64,000 bases of DNA from positions 124,001 through 188,000 of the forward strand of contig NZ_FWXO01000005.1 in NCBI RefSeq assembly GCF_900176415.1. The letters run 5' to 3'. The notes below the pieces were generated by a model. The model saw only the letters and a program-made list of their open reading frames with translations, was not told the origin of the DNA and ran no database searches. Position numbers and translations under genes: made by a program. Position 1 is the first letter of the stretch, and each line of letters opens with the position of its first letter. This DNA is from Cellulophaga tyrosinoxydans (lineage in GTDB: Bacteria; Bacteroidota; Bacteroidia; Flavobacteriales; Flavobacteriaceae). Positions 1 through 8,725 of this stretch are shown in pieces.

Positions 1-1
1 T

Positions 2-1075
2 AGTCATTTAGAATTTATGCTACCAGATGGGGCTTGGGACAATAGTTGGGGTAATAGAATGTATAAGTGGAGCTATTGGGGAAGTAGAACTTGTGATGGC
101 AGCCAACCTGCATTTGGTATGATGGCACACATCAATCCAGCGTTTGGAACTGCTGCTGTCAAAAACACAGAATTATTGCAACGATGTACAGCTGATGGTT
201 TAATTCACGGTGGACCTCATTTTGTTGAAGCTGGTATTGCGCCTTGTGTACACCATACGTTTACACATGCCAAACCATTAGCAGCATTACTAGACCATTG
301 GGAGCATTTACCAGAAATAAATATAAATACGGAGTTGCCTAGAACCACGGCAGATGGTGTAACGCATTTTAAAGATTTAGATGTTTACTTATTCGCAAGA
401 GATGATTGGAGAGGTACTGTAAGTGCTTACGATGCCGAGTATCATTATAAAGACGATTTTCGTCAGGCTTCAGGAGGTGCTTTAGGCGTGTTGTATCATA
501 ACAAAGTAGGGCTTTTATGTACCGCAAGTATGGCAGAATATCATATGGTAGAACCATATAATCAACAATTGCAACCAAATAAAGATATCTGTTTAACTCC
601 TAGAGTTGAGGTTTTTAAAGACGATGTGTGGTACACAAACTTATATGATTTACCAGCAACAGTAGCGTATCAAGATAAAAATGGAACTGTGGAATTAGTT
701 GCAGATGTAAAGCTTAAAAATGTAGAAAGAGCAGAAGTTTTAGGAACTGCTTCTGCCTTTTATATTACTTATAAGTGTAATGCTGAAAAGACAGAGATTT
801 GTGTAATAACGAATCAAAATATTACAGAGCAAACTGCTTTTGTGTTGCCCATTGTTTCGCCTTCAAGCGAAGTTGTAACAGTCATTAGTGACAATGAAAT
901 TACTATTCAAAAACCACAAGGGTCGGTAACCATTAAAGCGAGTGCTCCTATAAACTTGAAAGAAATGGTAGGAAAAAGAACCTTTAATATGGTGCCTGGA
1001 GTAGAAGCCTTGCCTTTAGAAGTGTTTTTTGAAGAAGGAAATAAAGCATTAGAAATATCACTAGTTGTGAGTTAG
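2..1075 (+). CDS. C-terminal part of a secreted-enzyme-like protein, possible polysaccharide lyase (5' end outside window)
   Basis: The frame is open to the first bases of the window, so the start codon lies upstream; the ATG at 17 is probably internal. About 357 residues are visible. The N-terminal part is rich in Trp, Gly and His (WDNSWG, YWGSRTCDG, HGGPHF) and resembles the last helices of an (alpha/alpha)-toroid. The rest looks beta-rich, with the motif ASMAEYHMVEPYNQQ at about residues 174-188, as in the beta-sandwich halves of toroid lyases. Its place beside an ulvan-type locus makes a lyase, possibly a PL40-like ulvan lyase, plausible, but I do not firmly recognise the family. It converges with the AraC gene, and the two stop codons overlap by 4 bp. 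Confidence 0.55.
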   Translation, partial: SHLEFMLPDGAWDNSWGNRMYKWSYWGSRTCDGSQPAFGMMAHINPAFGTAAVKNTELLQRCTADGLIHGGPHFVEAGIAPCVHHTFTHAKPLAALLDHWEHLPEININTELPRTTADGVTHFKDLDVYLFARDDWRGTVSAYDAEYHYKDDFRQASGGALGVLYHNKVGLLCTASMAEYHMVEPYNQQLQPNKDICLTPRVEVFKDDVWYTNLYDLPATVAYQDKNGTVELVADVKLKNVERAEVLGTASAFYITYKCNAEKTEICVITNQNITEQTAFVLPIVSPSSEVVTVISDNEITIQKPQGSVTIKASAPINLKEMVGKRTFNMVPGVEALPLEVFFEEGNKALEISLVVS

Positions 1076-1938
1076 TTTTTTTGGTTTCTAAACTTACCTG
1101 GAGCTGAACCTGTTTTCCGTTTAAATAATCTATTGAAGTATACATCAGATTCAAAACCCAATCCAAAAGCTATTTCCTTTTGGGATTTGTTGGTGTTTAA
1201 TAGTAATTCTTTAGATTTTTCAATTTTTAAAAGTAAATAATATTGAAGCGGAGAAACACCTGTTTGTTTTTTAAAATCTATTCTGAATTTAGAATAGCTA
1301 ACACCTAATTCTGATGCTATTTGTACTAAGTCAATAGACTTATTAATGTTACTATACATATTTTTCTTGGCAGAAGAAACCATAGTATTTAAAGAGTCAA
1401 TATGATTTCCACCGTCCTTGATGGTGTGCAGTTCAGCCAGAAGTTGAATGCATATTCCAGATGCCAAACGTTGAAAACCTAATGGTTCCTCATCAAATAA
1501 TTTAAAAAGTGTATTGAAATGGTTTAATATTGAGGGTTTGTCGCACTTAGAAATTATAGGAGCTGCTGGGGTGAAAAAACCATTTGTTAGAAATTGTTTC
1601 GCAATAGTTCCAGAAAAACCTACCCAACGCTCCGTCCATCCTTTGGTCTTTAAAGGTTTATAACTGTGCCAAACACCTGGGAATAGTAAAAATACATCTC
1701 CATTTGCAACTTTAACAACTCCAGTAGCTTTGCTTTCGAAAATACCTTCGCCTTGGGTAATTAGCACTAAATGAAATTCATCTAAAACCCGCCCTTTTTC
1801 CCATGTGAACATATAATTATCTGGATGGTTGGTAGCGGGGTAATTCATGTTTTTTTCAATAACAGTTCGTCCTAGATTATTTATATAGAACCCCCAAGAT
1901 TTATCTTTTTCTGTGATAATTTGATATTTGTTGTACAT
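1072..1938 (-). CDS. AraC-family transcriptional regulator
   Basis: A 288-residue protein with the usual two-part AraC layout. The N-terminal cupin-like sensor domain covers about residues 40-130 (LITQGEGIFESK, LLFPGVWHSYKP). The C-terminal double helix-turn-helix covers about 190-285, with ELGVSYSKFRIDFKKQTG in the first HTH and the classic GFESDVYFNRLFKRKTG signature in the second. No signal peptide or membrane segment is present, so it is cytosolic. It is divergent from the GH78 operon that begins at 2179 and is the only DNA-binding regulator in the window. It is therefore the best candidate to read the 10+10 bp direct repeats found upstream of the PUL units; that link is inference. The inducer is probably a rhamnose- or uronate-containing product of the locus. 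Confidence 0.93.
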   Translation of the reverse strand: MYNKYQIITEKDKSWGFYINNLGRTVIEKNMNYPATNHPDNYMFTWEKGRVLDEFHLVLITQGEGIFESKATGVVKVANGDVFLLFPGVWHSYKPLKTKGWTERWVGFSGTIAKQFLTNGFFTPAAPIISKCDKPSILNHFNTLFKLFDEEPLGFQRLASGICIQLLAELHTIKDGGNHIDSLNTMVSSAKKNMYSNINKSIDLVQIASELGVSYSKFRIDFKKQTGVSPLQYYLLLKIEKSKELLLNTNKSQKEIAFGLGFESDVYFNRLFKRKTGSAPGKFRNQKN

Positions 1939-1986
1939 AAATGCATATCATTTTGTGCAACTAATATATCAATTTGTTAATAGGAA

Positions 1987-2026
1987 AGAGTATTATTAAT
2001 ATCGAAATTTATCAAAAGAATACTCT
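1987..2026. promoter_or_regulatory. Inverted repeat upstream of the AraC gene
   Basis: AGAGTATT (1987-1994) and AATACTCT (2019-2026) form a perfect 8-bp inverted repeat with a 24-bp AT-rich spacer. It lies about 50 bp upstream of the AraC start codon and about 25 bp from the direct-repeat promoter of the GH78 operon. An operator for autoregulation is possible; chance occurrence in AT-rich DNA is also possible. Confidence 0.3.
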
Positions 2027-2050
2027 GAATTCATCCTTACTTAATCAAGT

Positions 2051-2096
2051 ACATGACATTGCAGGATAATGAATTATAATGTTAGGTCTATTTTTA
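2051..2096 (+). promoter_or_regulatory. PUL regulon promoter A: direct repeat plus -7 box
   Basis: ACATGACATT (2051-2060) is followed directly by GCAGGATAAT (2061-2070), a 10-bp direct repeat. After 18 bp comes TATTTTTA (2089-2096), a fit to the Bacteroidota -7 box TAnnTTTG with only the last base off. The expected transcript begins near 2103 and leads into the GH78 start at 2179. This is one of eight sites with the same geometry in the window. Confidence 0.65.
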
Positions 2097-2178
2097 TAAG
2101 ACTTAAAAAAAGCAATACTATTTTTTGTGTTTATGGAGACCTATTTTATTAATCATAAACCATATTTCCAATTATAAA

Positions 2179-5100
2179 ATGAAAACACAACTACACCATA
2201 CCGCATACTTAAAGTTTCTTTTGTATTTTTTTATAATCGCTTGTGCGTTTTCCATTTTAAGTTGTAAGGATACTTCCACAGTAATAATCACAGATTTAAA
2301 ATGTGAATACCGTATCAACCCATTAGGTATAGACAATACATCCCCAAGATTAAGTTGGAAACTTAGTGACGATAGCAACGCAAGAGGTCAAAACCAAACG
2401 GCTTACCAAGTAATAGTGGCCAGTAGTTTAGAACTGCTACAAAATGACAAAGGAGATGTTTGGAATTCTGGGAAAGTTGAAACCAATCAATCTGTAAATA
2501 CTATATATCAAGGAAATTCCTTAAAGTCTGCAAAACAGTATTTTTGGAAAGTAAAAATTTGGGATGCTGCAGGAATGGGTTCAAATTGGAGCGAGCCTGC
2601 TTATTTTTCAATGGGTTTATTACAGGCTACAGATTGGAAAGGCGAGTGGATTTATAAAAAAAACCAAAATAAAAAAGACCACAACTGGTACCGAAAAACA
2701 TTTAAGCTAAGTAACTCACCAGAATCAGGATTTATTTATGTAGCCTCATTTGGCTATCATGAAGTCTATGTCAATGGAACAAAAGTGAGCAACGCTGTAA
2801 TGAATCCCGTGTCCTCGTTTATGAAAAAGCGTTTGCCTTATCTTACTTATGATATCAAAGAATTTTTACAAAAAGGCGATAATGTTATAGGTGTCTGGCA
2901 TGCGGCAGGTTGGGCTCGTTGGGGTAGAGTAAAAGACTATTATGATGCGCCTTTTGTGTTTAAAGCACAAGCAGATATTAACCTAGGCGAAACCAATTTA
3001 ATTTTAGAAACCAATGAAACATGGAAGTGTAAAAAAAGTTATAGTTCCTATATTGGGTCTTGGGATATTTTAGATTTTGGTGGCGAAATTATAGATGAAC
3101 GCTTACGTGAAGAGAACTGGGATGCCGTTGCGTATGATGATGGCCATTGGGAAAATGCCGTTGTTTTTGATAATAATAATGCCGTAGAAGTTGGAATAGC
3201 AGATATGAACTTAGGCAACAAAGGTGCCATTCGTGCACCAAGTACAGACGCGAACTCACCAACAAGTAAAATTACGGCAACGCTTAGTGCGCAAATGGTA
3301 GAGCCTCAGGTAAAATACAAAGCCATAAAACCTACAGGTGTTGAAAAAAATGAAGACGGACATTATGTGATAGATATGGGCGAAAACTACTCAGGGTATT
3401 TTGAAATGAACCTGTTTAACGGAAAGGAAGGCGATACCGTTACTTTTGAAATTGCCGACCATAAAGAAGTCACATCAACTTGGGAGCAACGCAGTAAATA
3501 TATTTTTGATAAAACTGGAAAGGGACAATTTACAAATCGATTTAATCTGGCCGGAGGACGATGGGTAACTATTTTCGGCATCAATTATAAACCAGAATTA
3601 AAAGATATTAAAGGGTACGTAATTACTAATGATAGAAAGCAAATTAGTCATTTTGAAAGTTCAAATAACCTCTTAAATCAAATCTACCAAATTAATTTAA
3701 ATACTTACATAGCGAATACTATTGATGGTATTTTGGTAGACTGCCCACATCGCGAGCGCCGTGGCTGGGGAGAAGTCACTGTAGCAGCTATGTATGGCGA
3801 TGCCTTACCAAATTTTGAAAGTGGTGCGTACATGAACCAATATGCTCAATTTATGCAAGATGCCCAAGCCGAAGACGGAAAGATGCGTGCGGTTATTAAT
3901 GGCGATGATTTTGAGTTCTTAATGTGGATGGCAAACAGCCCAATTACTATTTGGGAAACCTACAGAATTTTAGGCGATAAAATCCTCCTTGAAAATCATT
4001 ACCCTACAATGAAAAAGTGGATGCATTGGCTATACGAGCATTCTGATTATGACACTGGTGGTGCACTTAAAATTGGTACACAAGGGTCGTTAGAGTTTCC
4101 TGGTTTGGGCGATTGGTGTACCCCTAGAGGTAATTTTTGGTCGGCTAGTAACTCGCCAGAATCGGCGCATTTTAACAATTGCGTGTATGCGTTTATGTTA
4201 GAAAATGCGCTTCAAATGGCAGAGACTTTAAATAAAAAAGAAGACATTGAAGTTTATAAAAAACGATTGGAAGTACAACGAAAAGCCACTCACAACAACA
4301 GTTATGATGCCAATACAGGAAAGTATGGAGAAGGGCATCAAGTCAATCAAGCCTTTGCATTATTTGCAGGTGTTACACCAGCGTCAGAAAAACAAAAAGT
4401 ATACGATAATCTGGTTGACCAAGTATTATATAAATTCCCATATTATGATACAGGAAGTTCAGGACAAGCACTTTATACGCGTTATTTTACAGAACACGGC
4501 GAGCGTATGGATTTAATTTATGAACTGCTCCAAGATAGGCGCCACCCCAGTTATGGCTATTTTATAGAGCAAGGTAAAACAGTATGGCCAGAACGTTGGT
4601 CTGCTACTGGAAATAGTCAGATACATACTTGTTATACGGGCATTGGGGGTTATTTTATTAAAGGTTTTGGGGGTATTCGTCCAAATCCAGAAAAACCAGG
4701 CATGCAAGATTTTATTGTAAAACCTGCACCCGTGAGTGATATAATATATGCCAATACAAGCCACCAATCCATGTATGGAAATATTGTTGTAAACTGGAAA
4801 AAATCAGAAACAGAGGCGTATTATCATATTGAAGTTCCAGTAAATACAACAGCCAAAGTATATATCCCAGCTAATGAAAGTAGAGCGGTGTTTGAAGGAG
4901 AAACGCTGGCAGAACAGTCCAAAGGGGTTGCATACATAGGTACCGAAAAAAGTGATGCGGTTGGTAATTATATCATTTACCAAGTGAGTTCTGGTACGTA
5001 TAATTTTAAGGTAATTGAAATGCCTAAAGTACCTTATCCAAATCCTATAAACAAACCAGATAATTTTGCTTTAATTGGAAGAATGAATGCCTCGTCTATG

Positions 5101-5460
5101 GTTATAGATTCTGAAAAACTCCCACTTTATGAAGCGTTTAGAGCTAATGATGAAAAATTAGAAACCATGTGGCAGGCAAATACAACATCAAACGAATGGT
5201 TGGAAGTAGAGTGGTTTAAACCACAAACCTTTAATACCATTATAATTCAAGAAAAAGGAAGTAATATTTCAAGTTATAAAATTCAATATTTTAATAATAG
5301 TATATGGAACGATATTGCTGAAGGAACATCATGTGGAGAAAATAAAACACACAGTTTTAAAACAGTTACAGCTTCAAAATGTAGATTGGTAATACTAGAT
5401 GCTAAAGAAAAATCAGCTATTTCAGAATTTAAAATATTCAAGAACAAAGTAGTTAATTAA
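2179..5460 (+). CDS. GH78 alpha-L-rhamnosidase, lipoprotein (first of tandem pair)
   Basis: A 1093-residue exported enzyme that should release terminal alpha-L-rhamnose. The ATG at 2179 is chosen because it is followed by a lipoprotein signal (hydrophobic run, then ILSC lipobox); the in-frame ATG at 2125 would add 18 residues before the signal. Order: fibronectin-like N-domain (about 25-150, LRCEYR-type start shared with its neighbour), carbohydrate-binding beta domains, (alpha/alpha)6 barrel, C-terminal beta-sandwich, then an F5/8C (discoidin)-like domain from about 960. The GH78 motif DCPHRERRGW starts at D521, giving E526 as likely acid; E805 in VWPERW is the likely base. The barrel motif continues GEVT rather than the usual GD, a variation also in the next gene. 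It heads a seven-gene operon. Confidence 0.93.
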   Translation: MKTQLHHTAYLKFLLYFFIIACAFSILSCKDTSTVIITDLKCEYRINPLGIDNTSPRLSWKLSDDSNARGQNQTAYQVIVASSLELLQNDKGDVWNSGKVETNQSVNTIYQGNSLKSAKQYFWKVKIWDAAGMGSNWSEPAYFSMGLLQATDWKGEWIYKKNQNKKDHNWYRKTFKLSNSPESGFIYVASFGYHEVYVNGTKVSNAVMNPVSSFMKKRLPYLTYDIKEFLQKGDNVIGVWHAAGWARWGRVKDYYDAPFVFKAQADINLGETNLILETNETWKCKKSYSSYIGSWDILDFGGEIIDERLREENWDAVAYDDGHWENAVVFDNNNAVEVGIADMNLGNKGAIRAPSTDANSPTSKITATLSAQMVEPQVKYKAIKPTGVEKNEDGHYVIDMGENYSGYFEMNLFNGKEGDTVTFEIADHKEVTSTWEQRSKYIFDKTGKGQFTNRFNLAGGRWVTIFGINYKPELKDIKGYVITNDRKQISHFESSNNLLNQIYQINLNTYIANTIDGILVDCPHRERRGWGEVTVAAMYGDALPNFESGAYMNQYAQFMQDAQAEDGKMRAVINGDDFEFLMWMANSPITIWETYRILGDKILLENHYPTMKKWMHWLYEHSDYDTGGALKIGTQGSLEFPGLGDWCTPRGNFWSASNSPESAHFNNCVYAFMLENALQMAETLNKKEDIEVYKKRLEVQRKATHNNSYDANTGKYGEGHQVNQAFALFAGVTPASEKQKVYDNLVDQVLYKFPYYDTGSSGQALYTRYFTEHGERMDLIYELLQDRRHPSYGYFIEQGKTVWPERWSATGNSQIHTCYTGIGGYFIKGFGGIRPNPEKPGMQDFIVKPAPVSDIIYANTSHQSMYGNIVVNWKKSETEAYYHIEVPVNTTAKVYIPANESRAVFEGETLAEQSKGVAYIGTEKSDAVGNYIIYQVSSGTYNFKVIEMPKVPYPNPINKPDNFALIGRMNASSMVIDSEKLPLYEAFRANDEKLETMWQANTTSNEWLEVEWFKPQTFNTIIIQEKGSNISSYKIQYFNNSIWNDIAEGTSCGENKTHSFKTVTASKCRLVILDAKEKSAISEFKIFKNKVVN

Positions 5461-5464
5461 AGTT

Positions 5465-8400
5465 ATGTTAGGTAAAGTTTTAAGATTTAGTTTTTTAAAT
5501 TTTTTGGGAGGTGTGTTATTTATATTCTTGGCAAGTTGCGCTTCATCAGCATCTAAAGTATCTGTATCAAATTTACGCTGCGAATACCGCACAAATCCTT
5601 TAGGAATTGACAATACAAGCCCACGATTGAGTTGGAAACTGCTTGAAAATAATCAAACTAGAGGTCAAAAACAAACCGCGTTCCAAGTTTTGGTGGCAAG
5701 TAGTTTGGAAGAACTAGAATCCAACAATGGTGATGTTTGGGATTCAGGTAAAGTGGAATCCAATCAATCTGTAAATAACGTCTATCAAGGCGCAGAACTA
5801 GAATCTGCGCAACAGTATTTCTGGAAAGTAAAAATTTGGGATAAAGACGGTGTCGCTTCAAACTGGAGTGATTACGCGAAATTCTCAATGGGTTTATTAA
5901 AACAATCCGATTGGAAAGGCGACTGGATTTTAAAAGAAGACCAAAAAAAAACTGACCATAACTGGTATCGAAAAAATGTAACACTTTCAAAAGATGCAAC
6001 ATCGGCATTTGTATTTGTAGGGTCTTTTGGGTATCACGAATTGTATGTGAATGGAGAAAAAATCACCGAGAATGTGATGAATCCTGTATCAACCTACATG
6101 AAAAAAAGGATAGCCTATTTAACCTATGATATTTCAGATAAACTTAAAAAAGGCGATAATGTCATAGCCATTTGGCATGCTGCAGGTTGGGCCCGTTGGA
6201 GACGTATTAGCGAATACAGAAATATTCCTTTTGTATTTAAAGCACAAGCCGAAATTGTAGTAGGAGAAAAACAGATTACACTTAAGTCTGACACCACTTG
6301 GAAAACTAAAAAAAGCCATACTGAATATTATGGCGATTGGGACATTCTTCGTTTTGGAGGAGAAACCATTGATGACAGAAAACGTGAAGACGATTGGAGT
6401 GCAGCAGCATACGATGATAGTAATTGGATGCATGCCAGTATTTACAATCATGAAGCGCTTAATGCAAAAATACCCAAAGGAAACAACATTAGTTTTGCTT
6501 TAAATAGTAATAAAGATAGAGAATTACGTGAATTGTACAGCCCTATTAACGTCCAATTAAGTGCTCAAATGGTAGAGCCGCAAGTAAGATTTAAAGAAAT
6601 AAAAGCCATTGCTGTTGATAAAATGGAGAATGGTACTTATCGCATTGATATGGGAGAAAATTACACGGGTTTTTTTGAAATGGATTTGTACAAAGGCGTA
6701 GATGGCGATTCTATTTTGTTTGAAATTAGCGACCAGAAAGCAGTGGTAATGAACTGGAAACAAAAGAGTAAATACATTTTTGGAAAATCTGATAAAGGGA
6801 AATTCCAAAACCGTTTTAATGTTGCTGGTGGAAGATGGATTACCGTTTATGGTTTAAACTATGAACCGAACTTAGAGGACATTAAAGGTTATGTGATTAC
6901 GAATAACCGTAAACAAATCAGCAAATTTGAATCTTCAAGTGCGCAACTAAACCAAATTTATCAGATCAATTTAAATACCTACTTAGCAAATACCATGGAT
7001 GGTATTTTGGTAGATTGTCCACACCGCGAACGCCGGGGTTGGGGAGAGGTAACCGTTGCTGCTATGTATGGCGATGCCTTACCTAATTTTGAGAGTGGTG
7101 CCTACATGGATCAATATATGCAATATACAAGAGATGCACAATTTCCAGACGGTCAAACTAGAGCAGTATTAAATGAAGAAGACCGCCCGTTTTTAATGTG
7201 GAAAGCCAATAGTCCTTTAACGGTTTGGGAAACCTATCGCATGTTAGGCGATAAAAAAGTACTGGAAGATAATTACGAATCTATGCAAAAATGGATGACT
7301 TGGTTATATGAACATTCTAATTACGATACTGGAGGCGCTTTAAAAATTGGCGAACGCGGGATGAGAGAAATGCCAGGTTTGGGAGATTGGTGTACGCCAC
7401 GGGGTAATTTTTGGGATAGCAGTAATTCTCCTGAAGCGGTACACTTTAACAACTGTTTATATGCCTATATGTTAGAAAACGCGATGCAAATCGCCACAGC
7501 TTTAGGCAAAACCGAAGACGCAAAAACCTATAAAGACAGACTTAAAGTTCAGCAAGAGGCAACCCACAAACTGTCTTACAATCCAGAAACAGGCAAATAT
7601 GTAAAAGGTTATCAAGTAGATCAAGCTTTTGCACTATTATCAGGAGCAACACCAGCATCAGAAAAACAAAAAGTAGAAGCTCAATTGGTTAATAATGTCC
7701 TATATGATTTTCCGTATTACGATACTGGGAGTTCAGGGCAAGCTTTGTACACACGCTATTTTATAGAATCTGGTGAGCGTATGGATTTAATTTATGAGTT
7801 GTTGAGAGACAAATACCACCCAAGTTACGGCTACTTTTTAGAACAAGGACATACAACATGGCCAGAACGTTGGTCCGCCATTGGCAACAGTCAGATACAT
7901 ACGTGTTACACTGGTATTGGAGGCTATTTTATCAAAGGTTTTGGTGGTATTCGTCCAAATCCTGAACAATTGGGTATGCAACATATGATGATTAAACCAG
8001 CTCCTGTTGGCGATTTAAGGTTTGCAAATACCGAGTACGAATCTACGTATGGAAAGGTGGTAGTTAACTGGAAAAAAGAAGGTAGAGGCGGGACCTTTCA
8101 TGTTGAAATTCCAATAAATACAACCGCTAAAGTTTATCTACCAGCAACACGTAAAGAGGGTATTCAAGAAAGGGGTGTGTTAGCTGAAAATGCTGAAGGT
8201 ATTGCCTTTATAGGAACAGAGAAAAGCAATGCTGTTGGGAATTATATAATTTTTGACTTAGCATCAGGTGTTTATGATTTTAAAGTAGACGAATTACCTG
8301 TAACACAATTTCCAGAATCTTTACATGATTTAAATAACCTTGCGAAATTAGGTAGAATGAATAGTTCAACACTATTTATTCAAGATGAAAAATTACCTGT

Positions 8401-8725
8401 TTTTGAAGCCTTTAGAGTTAATGATGGCGATAGTGACACACGTTGGTTAGCTACTGAAACTAAAAATCAATATTTAGAAGTAGAATGGGTGAAACCGCAA
8501 ACCTTTAATCAAGTCATTATTGATGAATATGAAAACAACATAAGGTCTTACAAATTTCAATATTGGGAAAACGGCGCGTGGAAAGATATATTATCTGGAA
8601 GTTCTTGTGGTGAAAATAAAACCCATCAATTTGATTCGATTGCATCTACAAAATTTAGAATTTTTATTGTTGATGCTAAAGAAGCACCATCCATTAAAGA
8701 AATCAAAATTTTTAATTGGTTATAA
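5465..8725 (+). CDS. GH78 alpha-L-rhamnosidase, lipoprotein (second of tandem pair)
   Basis: A 1086-residue paralogue of the upstream gene, 4 bp downstream and colinear along its whole length, so the pair looks like a tandem duplication. The signal peptide ends in a lipobox (FLASC). The domains are the same: N-terminal fibronectin-like region with LRCEYRTNPLGIDNTSPRLSW, helical barrel, and C-terminal F5/8C-like domain from about 950. The catalytic motif DCPHRERRGWGEVT begins at D517 (likely acid E522), and WPERWSAIGNSQ carries the likely base E801. The two copies differ most in the loop around residues 340-370, where substrate selection might diverge. Expected location is the periplasm or outer-membrane surface. 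Confidence 0.93.
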   Translation: MLGKVLRFSFLNFLGGVLFIFLASCASSASKVSVSNLRCEYRTNPLGIDNTSPRLSWKLLENNQTRGQKQTAFQVLVASSLEELESNNGDVWDSGKVESNQSVNNVYQGAELESAQQYFWKVKIWDKDGVASNWSDYAKFSMGLLKQSDWKGDWILKEDQKKTDHNWYRKNVTLSKDATSAFVFVGSFGYHELYVNGEKITENVMNPVSTYMKKRIAYLTYDISDKLKKGDNVIAIWHAAGWARWRRISEYRNIPFVFKAQAEIVVGEKQITLKSDTTWKTKKSHTEYYGDWDILRFGGETIDDRKREDDWSAAAYDDSNWMHASIYNHEALNAKIPKGNNISFALNSNKDRELRELYSPINVQLSAQMVEPQVRFKEIKAIAVDKMENGTYRIDMGENYTGFFEMDLYKGVDGDSILFEISDQKAVVMNWKQKSKYIFGKSDKGKFQNRFNVAGGRWITVYGLNYEPNLEDIKGYVITNNRKQISKFESSSAQLNQIYQINLNTYLANTMDGILVDCPHRERRGWGEVTVAAMYGDALPNFESGAYMDQYMQYTRDAQFPDGQTRAVLNEEDRPFLMWKANSPLTVWETYRMLGDKKVLEDNYESMQKWMTWLYEHSNYDTGGALKIGERGMREMPGLGDWCTPRGNFWDSSNSPEAVHFNNCLYAYMLENAMQIATALGKTEDAKTYKDRLKVQQEATHKLSYNPETGKYVKGYQVDQAFALLSGATPASEKQKVEAQLVNNVLYDFPYYDTGSSGQALYTRYFIESGERMDLIYELLRDKYHPSYGYFLEQGHTTWPERWSAIGNSQIHTCYTGIGGYFIKGFGGIRPNPEQLGMQHMMIKPAPVGDLRFANTEYESTYGKVVVNWKKEGRGGTFHVEIPINTTAKVYLPATRKEGIQERGVLAENAEGIAFIGTEKSNAVGNYIIFDLASGVYDFKVDELPVTQFPESLHDLNNLAKLGRMNSSTLFIQDEKLPVFEAFRVNDGDSDTRWLATETKNQYLEVEWVKPQTFNQVIIDEYENNIRSYKFQYWENGAWKDILSGSSCGENKTHQFDSIASTKFRIFIVDAKEAPSIKEIKIFNWL

